From assembly GCA_043557195.1 (NCBI GenBank), contig CP121314.1, forward strand, positions 1,488,001 through 1,552,000: 64,000 nt of DNA. Direction: 5' to 3'. A program made the position numbers and the translations under genes. This document shows, piece by piece, positions 34,995 to 45,278 of this stretch. Position 1 is the first letter of the stretch. The number at the start of each line of letters is the position of its first letter. The notes under the pieces are model-generated. The model had not been told where the DNA came from. It ran no database searches and worked only from the letters and a program-made list of their open reading frames with translations. The stretch comes from Jejuia sp043557195. Its GTDB lineage: Bacteria > Bacteroidota > Bacteroidia > Flavobacteriales > Flavobacteriaceae.

Positions 34995-36447
34995 TATTAA
35001 AACCTTCGTAATTTGGATTTAAATCTGTCTCGTCTTCTGGTATTTTCAAGAAGAATAGATTACTGTCGGCTGGAACAGTTAGGGTTACACGATGTGTGTC
35101 ATTTCTTGTTATTGGTAGATTATAGCGTTTAGCATCGAACCACTGTGGACCAAATTCACCATAAAATTCCTTTTTACGCTCCAATAGTATTTCATCTAAT
35201 AAAGCCTGCCCTGTATTACCAGACATAACAGCATTAGGATCTCTTGCTGACTGTAAAGCAAACAGTAAACTCTGTGCCTCGCCTATATTTCCTAAATGGT
35301 ATTGTGCCTCTGCATCGAATAAAACCATCTCCGATTTTCTGATAATAGGAATATCGGAAGCAAATGTAAATGCATATTTTGTGGATATAAATTCTCTCCA
35401 AGGCTCAGTTGCTGATACACCATAAATATCAAAAAATAAATTACGGGAATCTGTAGCAGAAAATTCGCTTACGAAATCTGGATCAAAATAAGTGGCAGAA
35501 TAACTCAATGTTAAGTGATCCATCATTGGAGCAGCATGCCCCCAAAAGAAATTTGTTTCATCTGAGCCATTTTGGAACATAGCCCAAAGCCATTCATCAT
35601 CCGTCATATCACCAAAACCATTACCCCAATTTGTAGATTGTACGGCTGCAGACGCATTACCTCCATAGGCTGCTCTGGCTAAGGATGATACTTTAGACCA
35701 ATCATCTTGAGTTACAGATAAAACACGTGTTAATACTGCCTGGGCTACAGACTTATTTATAAAACTCTTACCTAATCTTGTGTCTGGTAAATCTGCAACC
35801 GCATCTTCCAAGTCTTGAATTACCTGATTGTACACTTCACTCATAGGTAGCGGTGCATTTCCAGTAGCAGTCTCTAGACTAGTAGGCGCCGTATAAATAG
35901 GTATTCTTACTAAACCTCTATTATTGTTATAGTTTGGACAAAATTCCAACAAAAGCTCGAAAAGATGGAACCCTCTAAAAAATTTACCTTTAGCAATAAA
36001 CTCTTTTTTATCACTTTCACTTAATAGTGAGCTATTTTCAACACCAGCAATTAAGGTGTTTGCAAAGTTTACATTTTCATAGTTAAAGTCCCAAGTGAAA
36101 TTGGTTCGTCTAAAATTTGGTTCTCTATTTTCATGACCATAATCAAAACGATACCAAGATACTGCTTGGATAATGTCATTACCCTTAACTGCTCGCGCAA
36201 AATACATCGCATAAAGTCCACCAACATCTACAGTTCTATATTGTCCTTTGTAATTAGACAATATTCCATTAACAAAGGTTTGAGCATTATTTCTATTTGC
36301 AAAAATGGCAGCATCAGTAACTCCTGATGTGTCAATTGGTTCTTCAACAAACTCTTCGCTACAAGAGCTTAAAATTACGAGGAGCGCTACCATTGTTAAA
36401 ATCTTAAATGGCAAATTCCAAGATTTTTTAATATATATATTTTTCAT
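34987..36447 (-). CDS. SusD/RagB outer-membrane lipoprotein
   Basis: A 486-residue SusD-like protein. Lipobox LVILSSCSEE, the SusD N-terminal helical domain (AQTFVNGILSNYKG; RGFHLFELLLEF) and the C-terminal RagB region (LLDEILLERKKEFYGEFGPQWFDAKRYNLP) are clear. It caps the SusC partner encoded 10 bp upstream and binds its substrate at the surface. Its genetic partner is a protease, not a glycosidase. Confidence 0.95.
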   Translation of the reverse strand: MKNIYIKKSWNLPFKILTMVALLVILSSCSEEFVEEPIDTSGVTDAAIFANRNNAQTFVNGILSNYKGQYRTVDVGGLYAMYFARAVKGNDIIQAVSWYRFDYGHENREPNFRRTNFTWDFNYENVNFANTLIAGVENSSLLSESDKKEFIAKGKFFRGFHLFELLLEFCPNYNNNRGLVRIPIYTAPTSLETATGNAPLPMSEVYNQVIQDLEDAVADLPDTRLGKSFINKSVAQAVLTRVLSVTQDDWSKVSSLARAAYGGNASAAVQSTNWGNGFGDMTDDEWLWAMFQNGSDETNFFWGHAAPMMDHLTLSYSATYFDPDFVSEFSATDSRNLFFDIYGVSATEPWREFISTKYAFTFASDIPIIRKSEMVLFDAEAQYHLGNIGEAQSLLFALQSARDPNAVMSGNTGQALLDEILLERKKEFYGEFGPQWFDAKRYNLPITRNDTHRVTLTVPADSNLFFLKIPEDETDLNPNYEGFNNE

Positions 36448-36457
36448 AACTTCTATT

Positions 36458-39400
36458 TTATAATTTTATAAGTGCACCAAAGGTGAATGTTCTTTGTAAC
36501 GGTGATCTGTTATTCGTTAGACCATTAAACGCCTGTTCTGGATCAATACCCTTATGAGATTGCCAAGTCACTAAATTATCAGCTTGTAGATATACTCTAA
36601 ATTGATTTAATCCAATGATGTCCAATGCTTTTTGAGGGAGATTATACCCAATAGTTAAAGCCTTTAACCTTAAATAATCATTCTTAAACAACCAACGTGT
36701 TGACCGAAAAGTAAAGCTGTTTTGACCTTGAGTTAGACGTGGGAAATCTGTAATATCTCCAGGCTGTGACCAAGCATTGAAATTATCAGGATGTGCAGAC
36801 CCCCCTACGGCTGGATTTATCAAACCTGTATAATCGGTATCGTATAAATAAGCTCCTAGGCTAAAATTAAATAACGCATTTATGTCAAATTGTTTGTATC
36901 TAAAAGAGGTATTAAATCCTCCTTGAATATCTGGCAAGGATTCCTTACCCGTTTGGTAGCGTGTAGCTGTGTCGTAATTGTTCGTTACATCTCTACCCGT
37001 CACTTCACCATTCGCATCAGTAACATCGATATACCAAAGCGCATCCCCTGTAGCTGGGTCTACTCCAGCCCACTCTCTTACATAAAATTCGAATATTGAA
37101 GCACCAGGCACCCATAATTTAGAGCCTTGCACTAGCCTATCAGTAAAAGGCGAAATCTGGGTTATTTCATTCTTCAAAATAGAAAAATTACCACCTACAC
37201 TCCAAGAAACATCTTCTTTGCTAATGATGCGGCTATTCAATGTTATCTCCCATCCACTGTTATTTATAATACCAGCATTGGCTCTAAGCGTTGGTACACC
37301 AGAGGATGGCGTATTAGTAATGTCTTGGATAAGATCTACACTTTCCGTTTCAAAATACTCTACCGATCCTGAAAAAACACTATTGAAAAGATTAAAATCC
37401 AGACCTAAATTGGTTGCTCTAGATGTTTCCCATTGTAAAGCAGGGTCAGGTAAGGTTGCATTTGGCAGATTGATTGGCTGGCCTTCAACAGGAGAAATAC
37501 TGACACCTCCAAAATTGGCACCTCCAAAAACAAAACTGGTAGGGAAAAATCCTCCAGGAATATTAATATTTCCAAGTTCACCAAATGAGGCACGTAGTTT
37601 TAAATTATTTACCCAACCTACATTCTCCATAAAACTTTCATTGGTAACTACCCATGATGCTCCAATAGAGAAGAAATCCCCTGTTCTAAATTGTTCTTCC
37701 AATTGGGATGTTTTATCTTGACGATAACTACCCTCTATGAAATATTTCTTATCAAAATTATAGGATAGTCTTCCCAAATAACTTGTGATGCGTCGTTCGG
37801 ATCTAAATCCACCAAAAGACTCGGCAACAGTACCATTACCAATCTCTTGCTGCCCAGGTAAAAACCCAGTTGATGAAGCCCTAAAGCTATCAAGAGTATT
37901 TGTATTAGCTTCAAAAATTCCATCAACGGATATTGAGTGTTTGCCAAAAGCATTAGAATAATTTAAGGCTTGAATAGCGTTGCGTGTTGTTGTAACATTT
38001 CTTCGTTTTGTAACCCTTCCTTGAACATTCGAAGCTGCTCCAATCTCATCATCATCAAACTCATGACTATCAAACATATAATTCTCGTAATTAAAGGTTG
38101 ATCTGAAAGTGAAATTGTCTAAGAAAGAAATTTCTGCATACGCTGAACCCAATAGGTTTGTACGGATTCTTTTTTCAGTACCCAATAATATAGAAGCCAA
38201 AATATTTTCGCCAGCAATTCCAGGTCTAGTATTATTAACTGGTTGTCCAATTGGCCTACCGTTTCCATTACCTAAATCATAAATCAAATCACCATTGGCA
38301 TCTAAAATCAAATTACCATTGGCATCTCTCACATAAATTGGATAAACACTACTGTTACTATATATCCATGAAATAGCTTGTGTGGTACTACCAGATGTCT
38401 GATCTGGATTATTAGAATCTGATCTTGAATACCCTAAAGTTATTCCTGTCTTTAACCAATCATTAACTTGAGTGTCTATTGCTGCTCTTGTTGCAATTCT
38501 TTCAAAATCAGATCTTATAACAGGTCCTTCTTCATCTAGATAATCAAACGAGAAAAAATAATTAGATTTTTCACTACCTCCAGAAACTGTAAGTGTATGA
38601 TTAATCCTTGGTACATCTCTTCTTAAAACATTGTCTTCCCATTGGGTATTCCACAATAGATTGGCACCAGCTGCCAAATTCCCATTGGAATCTATTGGGT
38701 TACTTATACCGTATGGATTGTATCCTAAAGTTGGCACTAATGCAGCACTTGCATTTGCGGCAGCGTCGGCAGGAGATTGACCAGTACCATAAAGGTTGTC
38801 GTTTCTTAAAGCAGTCCACATTAACTTTAAATAATCTTCAGAGTTTACCAAATCATGGATACCTACAGAAGGGTTGGAAAACCCATATTGACTTCTAACA
38901 CTTATTTCTGCTCCAGCATTTCGTTTTCCTCTTTTTGTGGTAACTATAATTACACCGTTTGCAGCTCTTGAACCATAAAGTGATGCAGCACTTGCATCTT
39001 TTAAAACTGAAATAGATTCAATTTGATCCTGACTTATAGAATTTAAGTTTCCACTAAATGGTGCTCCATCGAGAATTATCAGGGGCGCGTTGGAACTGGC
39101 AAAACCTCCAGTATCTGGACTACGATTACCAATTTGATCATTAAAACTTCCAAAACCTCTAATTCGGATATTTGGATTTTGACCTGGCTGACCACCTGCA
39201 GTAACAATGTTTACACCAGCAACTGTTCCCTGTAGAGCTCTCAATGGCGATGTTACCTGTTGGTTTTCAATCACATCTGCTTTGATAACGTCTACCGCAC
39301 CAACTATGGCTTCTCGGGTTTGAGTACCATATGCAACAACAACAACTTCTTCAAGCGCTGTTGCATCTTCTTTTAGTATTACATTAATAGTATTTGAAGT

Positions 39401-39658
39401 TCCTATTTGAACTTCTTGAGTTACATATCCAACATAACTAAAAACTAAAATATTTCCAGTATTTAAGTTTATTGAATATTTCCCATCGAAATCTGTTGAG
39501 GTTCCGTTGGTAGTTCCTTTAACTAGAACAGTTGCTCCTGGAAGCGGTAAGTTATTGTCATCAACAACTTGCCCTGAAATAGTTCGATTTTGTGCAAATA
39601 ATGGTGATACACCAAACATTATAAGCACTAATAATGCGTAGTAGTTTTTTAATCTCAT
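36458..39658 (-). CDS. SusC/RagA TonB-linked outer-membrane transporter
   Basis: A 1066-residue TonB-dependent transporter. After the signal peptide (PLFAQ) comes a CarboxypepD_reg domain (ISGQVVDDNNLPLPGATV), the SusC signature region (EEVVVVAYGTQ), a plug domain (NIRIRGFGSFND) and a long beta-barrel ending in FTFGALIKL. It imports oligomers across the outer membrane with energy from TonB/ExbBD. First gene of the four-gene operon that runs to 32280. Confidence 0.96.
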   Translation of the reverse strand: MRLKNYYALLVLIMFGVSPLFAQNRTISGQVVDDNNLPLPGATVLVKGTTNGTSTDFDGKYSINLNTGNILVFSYVGYVTQEVQIGTSNTINVILKEDATALEEVVVVAYGTQTREAIVGAVDVIKADVIENQQVTSPLRALQGTVAGVNIVTAGGQPGQNPNIRIRGFGSFNDQIGNRSPDTGGFASSNAPLIILDGAPFSGNLNSISQDQIESISVLKDASAASLYGSRAANGVIIVTTKRGKRNAGAEISVRSQYGFSNPSVGIHDLVNSEDYLKLMWTALRNDNLYGTGQSPADAAANASAALVPTLGYNPYGISNPIDSNGNLAAGANLLWNTQWEDNVLRRDVPRINHTLTVSGGSEKSNYFFSFDYLDEEGPVIRSDFERIATRAAIDTQVNDWLKTGITLGYSRSDSNNPDQTSGSTTQAISWIYSNSSVYPIYVRDANGNLILDANGDLIYDLGNGNGRPIGQPVNNTRPGIAGENILASILLGTEKRIRTNLLGSAYAEISFLDNFTFRSTFNYENYMFDSHEFDDDEIGAASNVQGRVTKRRNVTTTRNAIQALNYSNAFGKHSISVDGIFEANTNTLDSFRASSTGFLPGQQEIGNGTVAESFGGFRSERRITSYLGRLSYNFDKKYFIEGSYRQDKTSQLEEQFRTGDFFSIGASWVVTNESFMENVGWVNNLKLRASFGELGNINIPGGFFPTSFVFGGANFGGVSISPVEGQPINLPNATLPDPALQWETSRATNLGLDFNLFNSVFSGSVEYFETESVDLIQDITNTPSSGVPTLRANAGIINNSGWEITLNSRIISKEDVSWSVGGNFSILKNEITQISPFTDRLVQGSKLWVPGASIFEFYVREWAGVDPATGDALWYIDVTDANGEVTGRDVTNNYDTATRYQTGKESLPDIQGGFNTSFRYKQFDINALFNFSLGAYLYDTDYTGLINPAVGGSAHPDNFNAWSQPGDITDFPRLTQGQNSFTFRSTRWLFKNDYLRLKALTIGYNLPQKALDIIGLNQFRVYLQADNLVTWQSHKGIDPEQAFNGLTNNRSPLQRTFTFGALIKL

Positions 39659-39908
39659 AAAAAAATGAATTTGAATTAGTCTAATGCAGATTGAAAAAAG
39701 GTGGGCAGAAAAGTTTTTTTAAGTGACTAATTCAAAAAATTATAACCTTACTTCCAAAGTTTAGTGGATCTCTCTTAGTGTTTTCAGTAAAGCCCTTTAC
39801 TGCCTCACCTTTTAGCAATTGCGATATAAAGGAACAGATAAAGACAAAAAAATAGGGTAATCCTTATAATAGCTTACCGCTCCGATAAAAGTTTACTGCT
39901 TTTTTACT

Positions 39909-41423
39909 TTAGGATTTCTTTGCCTTGGTTTGTATATATTCAGTAGGCGTAAGGGATGTTTCTTTTTTAAAGGCTTTATTAAATGTTACCTTATTATTGT
40001 AGCCTACTTCATAGGCTACATCAATTATATTTAGGTTTCCATGAATATCAGATTCTAATATCCTGATGGCTTCCTTAATTCTAAACTTATTAATGAGCTC
40101 GAAAAAATTCATTTTAAAATGCTCATTTATAATTTGAGAAGTATTATGTCTCGTTGTATTTAATGTATCTGAAAGTGTTTCAAGATTAATATCACTTTTC
40201 TTATAGATTTTGTCTTTTACAAGAAGTTTTATCAATTCTTCCTTTAACTCATTGGAAAGCCCTGGAGTAAGTCCAGATTTTTCATATTTTGGAGTGAAGA
40301 TTGTATCTAGTCCTCCATTTAAATCGGCATTAAATATATTTTGCTGTACAAACGCCATGTAAGCTATGTACAATATCATAATTGTCATGGCTGTAATTTG
40401 AAAATGATATACGCACATAGAAATATCACTTTTAATTACATAAGCAAAAACACCATAAAACATATATGCAATTATGTAAGCTACATGTATTCTATATAAG
40501 TTTTTAAACCATCTTTTAATTGATGCTCTTTGCGGCAGTGAACTATTAATTTCCATTTTTGAAAATTGAAACTTCCAAATACAAAATGCATAAAATATTA
40601 ATGATGTTATTTTTAATAAAAATGTTAGTACATCATTTCTGTTTGTGTCCTTAATCAACAACATCATTTTTAACTTCTCCGAAGAGGACTCAAGATATAC
40701 AGGTACCAAAAAAATTAATATAAGAACAGTTGGTAAAAAATGTATTAAATCTTTCGTTTGAAACTTGAACTTTTGTGTAACGCTCCTAAAATAAAAAAAC
40801 AATAATGGCCCAAACAATAATGCTACTGAAGAAGATATTCGGTAAATATGAGGAAAACTTAGTATTAACCTAGAACTAAACATTACAAACTCCAATATAA
40901 ACAACGAATGAATTCCTATAAACCCGCCAATAAAAAGTTTGGCATACTTATTTCCTCTTTTAGTAAAATTGATAGCAAAAGCTAAAAAGAAACCTATTAA
41001 AGCAGAATAGAAATAGATGAATACAAGCGTATTAACATTGGGTAAGTATTTATATTTTAAACTGGAATATTCTTTAGAGTCTTTTATAGCGTCATAAGCA
41101 CTATTTGACAAAATATTAAAATCTAAAGTACTTGTAATGTACTTCTCAGAATAGATTTCGGCATCTTTTGGTTGGTTTAATTCTGCATTTAATAATGCCA
41201 AGTTTTTAAAAATATCGATTGAATCATTAGGCTTCTCGAGTAATGCATCTTGATAAAGCACCAGTAGCTCGAGTCTTGTTAAACTGTTGTCAATAGTTTT
41301 TTCCTCAATTAAACTATCAATCTGTATTGATCTGACAGGATCTAACTTACCCAAAGCATTACAGTTTAGTCCAAAAACAAACAGACACAGAATAATGGTT
41401 AGTATATTGGTTAGTCGAGCCAT
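39909..41423 (-). CDS. Membrane-bound AraC-family regulator
   Basis: A 504-residue protein. A signal-like N-terminus and a TPR-like helical stretch (about 50-95) precede seven or so membrane helices (130-370). A cytoplasmic AraC-type DNA-binding domain ends the protein (HNTSQIINEHFKMNFFELINKFRIKEA; VAYEVGYNNKVTFNKAFKKETSLTPTEY). It is encoded 250 bp upstream of susC on the same strand, so it is the likely regulator of that operon, linking a membrane signal directly to transcription. Confidence 0.9.
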   Translation of the reverse strand: MARLTNILTIILCLFVFGLNCNALGKLDPVRSIQIDSLIEEKTIDNSLTRLELLVLYQDALLEKPNDSIDIFKNLALLNAELNQPKDAEIYSEKYITSTLDFNILSNSAYDAIKDSKEYSSLKYKYLPNVNTLVFIYFYSALIGFFLAFAINFTKRGNKYAKLFIGGFIGIHSLFILEFVMFSSRLILSFPHIYRISSSVALLFGPLLFFYFRSVTQKFKFQTKDLIHFLPTVLILIFLVPVYLESSSEKLKMMLLIKDTNRNDVLTFLLKITSLIFYAFCIWKFQFSKMEINSSLPQRASIKRWFKNLYRIHVAYIIAYMFYGVFAYVIKSDISMCVYHFQITAMTIMILYIAYMAFVQQNIFNADLNGGLDTIFTPKYEKSGLTPGLSNELKEELIKLLVKDKIYKKSDINLETLSDTLNTTRHNTSQIINEHFKMNFFELINKFRIKEAIRILESDIHGNLNIIDVAYEVGYNNKVTFNKAFKKETSLTPTEYIQTKAKKS

Positions 41424-41575
41424 TAAGAATTTTGGTTAGTCACTAAAAAGTAAAAGCAGATGTTTTAGCTATTTTTTATGAAATTATAAATAAAGATATC
41501 AGCAACTCTTAAAAAATTCTTAAAAAGGTAATTCCCGATAATCTTTTACCTTAGTCTCTAGTATAATTTATAAAA

Positions 41576-41602
41576 ATAGCCACTCCTTATTAGAGTGGCT
41601 AT
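41576..41602 (-). terminator. Terminator of the galE operon
   Basis: ATAGCCACTC and GAGTGGCTAT pair perfectly around a 7-nt loop. On the minus strand TTTTTAT follows. It lies 28 bp after the galE stop. Confidence 0.8.
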
Positions 41603-41630
41603 ATAAATGCTTTTAACAGGATATTGTGTG

Positions 41631-42650
41631 TTAACTTCTTACCTTTTGTTCCCAATTCCAAGCGGAACGCATAGCATCATCTAAAGACAATTGAGATTTC
41701 CATCCCAACTCGTTGTTGGCATAATTAGTATCAGCATAAGCCGCGGTAATATCTCCTTCTCTTCTATCCACTATTTTATAGTTTAGCTTTTTACCTGAAA
41801 CACGTTCAAATGATTGTATTACTTCAAGAACAGAACTTCCTTTACCTGTACCTAAATTAAAAGTTTCATAATTAGCTTTGTTTTTACCTTTAAGTAACCT
41901 GTTTAAAGCAACAACATGCGCCTTGGCTAAATCAACCACATGAATATAATCCCTTATGCATGTACCGTCTGGGGTTGGGTAGTCATCACCAAAAACAGAT
42001 AGCTGCTCTCTTAGTCCAATAGCTGTTTGAGTAATAAACGGCACCAAATTTTGAGGAACACCAATTGGCAACTCCCCTATTTCAACAGATTCGTGAGCTC
42101 CGATGGGGTTAAAGTAACGCAGAGCAATGGCTTTTATACCAGGCACTACTTTACACGTATCCTGAATAATTTCTTCCCCTATTTGTTTTGTATTCCCATA
42201 AGGCGATTCCGCCTTTTTCACAGGGGCACCTTCAGTGATTGGTAATTCATCTGCTTGCCCATAAACTGTGCAAGAAGAGCTAAAAATAAAACCAGCAGAT
42301 GGTAGTTTTTTTAGTTCCTGTAAAATATAAACTAAGGTGGCAATATTATTTTCGTAGTACAATAATGGCTCTTGAACACTCTCACCAACAGCTTTACTTG
42401 CTGCAAAATGAATAACGCCTTTCACATCACTATGCGTAGTGAAAAACGTTTCAACACCAGACTTATCTTTAAGATCTAATTTTTCAAAAATTGGAGTTTT
42501 TCCAGTAATATTTGTAATACCTTCCAGAACATCAATTGAAGAATTTGATAAATCATCAATTATTACCACTTCATAGCCTTCATTTTGTAATTCAACCACA
42601 GTATGCGATCCTATAAAACCTAATCCTCCTGTTACTAATATTTTATCCAT
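41631..42650 (-). CDS. galE: UDP-glucose 4-epimerase
   Basis: A 339-residue extended short-chain dehydrogenase. The NAD loop is GGLGFIGSH, the catalytic Ser and Tyr/Lys lie in FSSSCTVYG and SPYGNTK, and RYFNPIGAHES is conserved in GalE. It interconverts UDP-glucose and UDP-galactose for surface polysaccharide synthesis. The start overlaps the DegT gene by 8 bp, and the Kdo transferase diverges from that pair, which fits an envelope-glycan role. Confidence 0.95.
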   Translation of the reverse strand: MDKILVTGGLGFIGSHTVVELQNEGYEVVIIDDLSNSSIDVLEGITNITGKTPIFEKLDLKDKSGVETFFTTHSDVKGVIHFAASKAVGESVQEPLLYYENNIATLVYILQELKKLPSAGFIFSSSCTVYGQADELPITEGAPVKKAESPYGNTKQIGEEIIQDTCKVVPGIKAIALRYFNPIGAHESVEIGELPIGVPQNLVPFITQTAIGLREQLSVFGDDYPTPDGTCIRDYIHVVDLAKAHVVALNRLLKGKNKANYETFNLGTGKGSSVLEVIQSFERVSGKKLNYKIVDRREGDITAAYADTNYANNELGWKSQLSLDDAMRSAWNWEQKVRS

Positions 42651-43800
42651 TTATAAAGTTTATAATTGTTGATGTTATAAAGTCAATTTGTTCGTCATCC
42701 AATTCAGTATGCATTGGTAAAGAGATAACTTCTTGTACTAATTTATTTGTTATCGGAAAATCTTCCTCATTATATCTTTCATCAACATATGCTTTCTGTT
42801 TATGAAGCGGAATAGGGTAATAGACTCCACAAGGAATACCTTTTTCGTTTAAATGCTTTACCAGAGCATCCCTGTCAGAATTTTTAATTCTTAAGGTATA
42901 CTGATGAAACACATGGCAATCACAGGTATCGCAAATAGTGTCACCACATTCATTTGAAAGCTTTGGGGTGATTATATTGTCAATATTTCTAAACGCTTCA
43001 TTATAGGTTCTTGCTGCATTTTGGCGTGATGAGTTGTAACCATCCAATCGAGGCAATTTGGCATCTAAAACAGCAGCTTGTATACTATCTAACCTAGAGT
43101 TAACGCCAACAACATCATGATGATAGCGTTCATACATCCCATGATTTACAATGCCTCTTATATTATGTGCTAAATCGTCATCATTTGTAAAAATAGCACC
43201 TCCATCACCATAGGCTCCTAAATTTTTAGAAGGGAAAAAAGAAGTTGCTCCAACATCTCCAATAGTGCCAGCTTTTGCTTTTGTACCATCTTTAAATTTA
43301 TAATTTGCACCTATAGCTTGTGCATTATCCTCAATTACATATAAATTGTGCTTTTTTGCTATTTCTAAAATTGCTTCCATATTAGCACATTGGCCAAATA
43401 AATGTACTGGGACGATGGCTTTTGTTTTTGGAGTAATTGCTTTTTCTACAGCTTCAATATCAATATTAAAATCGTCTTCATTAACATCAACTAATACTGG
43501 TGTTAGGTTTAATAATGCAATAACTTCGACTGTGGCTGCAAAGGTAAAATCTGCTGTAATAACCTCATCTCCTGGCTTTAAACCCAAACCCATCATTGCT
43601 ATTTGCAGAGCATCTGTTCCATTAGCACACGGAATCACATGCTTTACATTTAAATAGTTTTCTAAATTCTTTTGAAATTCATGAACCTTAGGTCCATTAA
43701 TAAAAGCAGTATTTTCAATTACATTTTCAATAGAAGCGCTAACAACATCTTTTATGTCGCTATATTGACCTTTGAGGTCAACCATTTGAATTTTCTTCAT
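42643..43800 (-). CDS. DegT/DnrJ/EryC1/StrS-family aminotransferase
   Basis: A 385-residue PLP sugar aminotransferase. The Schiff-base lysine is K192 in ATSFFPSKNLGAYGDGG and the cofactor Asp is in VIEDNAQAIGA. It transfers an amino group to a keto-sugar nucleotide used for O-antigen or similar glycans. Before VFHQYTLRI there is a cysteine cluster with spacing CX4CX2CXC (C285, C290, C293, C295) that could bind metal; I cannot say how common it is. It is the first gene of the pair with galE. Confidence 0.93.
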   Translation of the reverse strand: MKKIQMVDLKGQYSDIKDVVSASIENVIENTAFINGPKVHEFQKNLENYLNVKHVIPCANGTDALQIAMMGLGLKPGDEVITADFTFAATVEVIALLNLTPVLVDVNEDDFNIDIEAVEKAITPKTKAIVPVHLFGQCANMEAILEIAKKHNLYVIEDNAQAIGANYKFKDGTKAKAGTIGDVGATSFFPSKNLGAYGDGGAIFTNDDDLAHNIRGIVNHGMYERYHHDVVGVNSRLDSIQAAVLDAKLPRLDGYNSSRQNAARTYNEAFRNIDNIITPKLSNECGDTICDTCDCHVFHQYTLRIKNSDRDALVKHLNEKGIPCGVYYPIPLHKQKAYVDERYNEEDFPITNKLVQEVISLPMHTELDDEQIDFITSTIINFING

Positions 43801-43954
43801 GTTTAAAACTTGAAGGTCAACGTATTATAACTTACTATTGACCTAATTTTAATTGTGCTCGTGTGAGCATTCAGTTTACAAAATTACAAAATTCATTAAA
43901 GCCACCCATAGAATTCTTGCAAAGAAATGTATTTTAGCAGGAAAGATTTCACCC

Positions 43955-45190
43955 TTGCAAATTATATACAATATTGGTATTAGTTTTACTGGTTTTATTT
44001 TAAAAATTGTTGCGTTTTTTAATCCTAAAATCAAATTAGGAGTAGAAGGGCGTCAACAAACATTTCAAATTTTAAAACAAAACATTTCTTCGTCTGATAA
44101 GACGATATGGTTTCATTGTGCTTCTCTGGGTGAATACGAACAAGGTTTGCCCGTGTTTGAACAACTAAAAGACCATTACAATAAACATAAAATTGTTTTA
44201 AGCTTTTTTTCGCCATCAGGTTTTGAAATACGCAAGAATTCACCTATTGCTGATATTGTGGTTTACCTACCTCTTGATACCAAGAAAAATGTAAATCGGT
44301 TTTTAGATATTGTACATCCCGAACTAACAATTTTTGTTAAGTATGATATTTGGCCTAACTACCTGAAAGCACTTCGTAAGAGAAGCTCTAAGACTATTTT
44401 GATATCTGCAGCATTTAGAAAAAATCAAATTTACTTTAAATGGTATGGTGGTTTGTTTAGAAAAGCACTTTATGCATTTCAGCATATCTTCACGCAAAAT
44501 GAAGCATCTAAAACATTATTAAAATCAATAGGATACCAAGACGTAACTGTTTCAGGAGATACTAGGTTTGATCGGGTTAGCAATCAGCTTAAAATTGATA
44601 ATTCTATAGCATTTATTGAAAGCTTCATCGAAAATAAATTATGTGTAGTTGTTGGCAGCACTTGGCCTGAAGATGAAGCTTTATTCATAGATTTCATCAA
44701 TCACAATAAACAAACCGATATCAAATTCATCATAGCACCACACAATATAAAGTCTACTCAAATAAATGACTTTAGGTCAAAATTACAGACTGTAGCTGTT
44801 CTTTATTCTGAAAAAGAAAACAAATCAATAAAAGATTATAACGTTCTAATTATCGATGCAATCGGGTTTCTATCAAAAATATACTCATATGCAGACATTG
44901 CATATGTTGGCGGTGCAATGGGCACAACAGGCTTACATAACACCTTAGAACCAGCAGTTTTTGGCGCACCAATTATAATAGGTTCGAATCACAAAAAATT
45001 TCCCGAAGCTCAAGCCTTAATAAATAGAGGCGGTATGTTCTCGGTAGAAAATCAAGAACAGTTCAATGAAACCTTTGAAAAACTACTGTCAGATAGTGAC
45101 TATCGTAAATTTTGTGGGTCTAAAAATTTAGAGTTTGTAAAAGAAAATAGAGGTGCGGTAATCCAAATACTGGAGTATTTACGTATATAA
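43955..45190 (+). CDS. waaA: 3-deoxy-D-manno-octulosonic acid (Kdo) transferase
   Basis: A 411-residue GT30-type enzyme that adds Kdo to lipid A precursor at the inner membrane. WFHCASLGEYEQGLPV, VVVGSTWPEDE, VGGAMGTTGLHNTLEPAVFG and PIIIGSNHKKFPEA are standard motifs. The frame is open to a TTG at 43853, but that adds 34 residues without similarity to the usual start. I prefer the TTG at 43955, preceded by AGGAAAG and giving the typical N-terminus QIIYNIGI. Confidence in the exact start is moderate. Confidence 0.93.
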   Translation: MQIIYNIGISFTGFILKIVAFFNPKIKLGVEGRQQTFQILKQNISSSDKTIWFHCASLGEYEQGLPVFEQLKDHYNKHKIVLSFFSPSGFEIRKNSPIADIVVYLPLDTKKNVNRFLDIVHPELTIFVKYDIWPNYLKALRKRSSKTILISAAFRKNQIYFKWYGGLFRKALYAFQHIFTQNEASKTLLKSIGYQDVTVSGDTRFDRVSNQLKIDNSIAFIESFIENKLCVVVGSTWPEDEALFIDFINHNKQTDIKFIIAPHNIKSTQINDFRSKLQTVAVLYSEKENKSIKDYNVLIIDAIGFLSKIYSYADIAYVGGAMGTTGLHNTLEPAVFGAPIIIGSNHKKFPEAQALINRGGMFSVENQEQFNETFEKLLSDSDYRKFCGSKNLEFVKENRGAVIQILEYLRI

Positions 45191-45278
45191 ACTGTTTTTA
45201 ACAAAAACACAAACTTGAAAAGTAAGTAATATAAGTTTATATTGCACTACTAAATAATTAACACTAAAAACAACAAAA

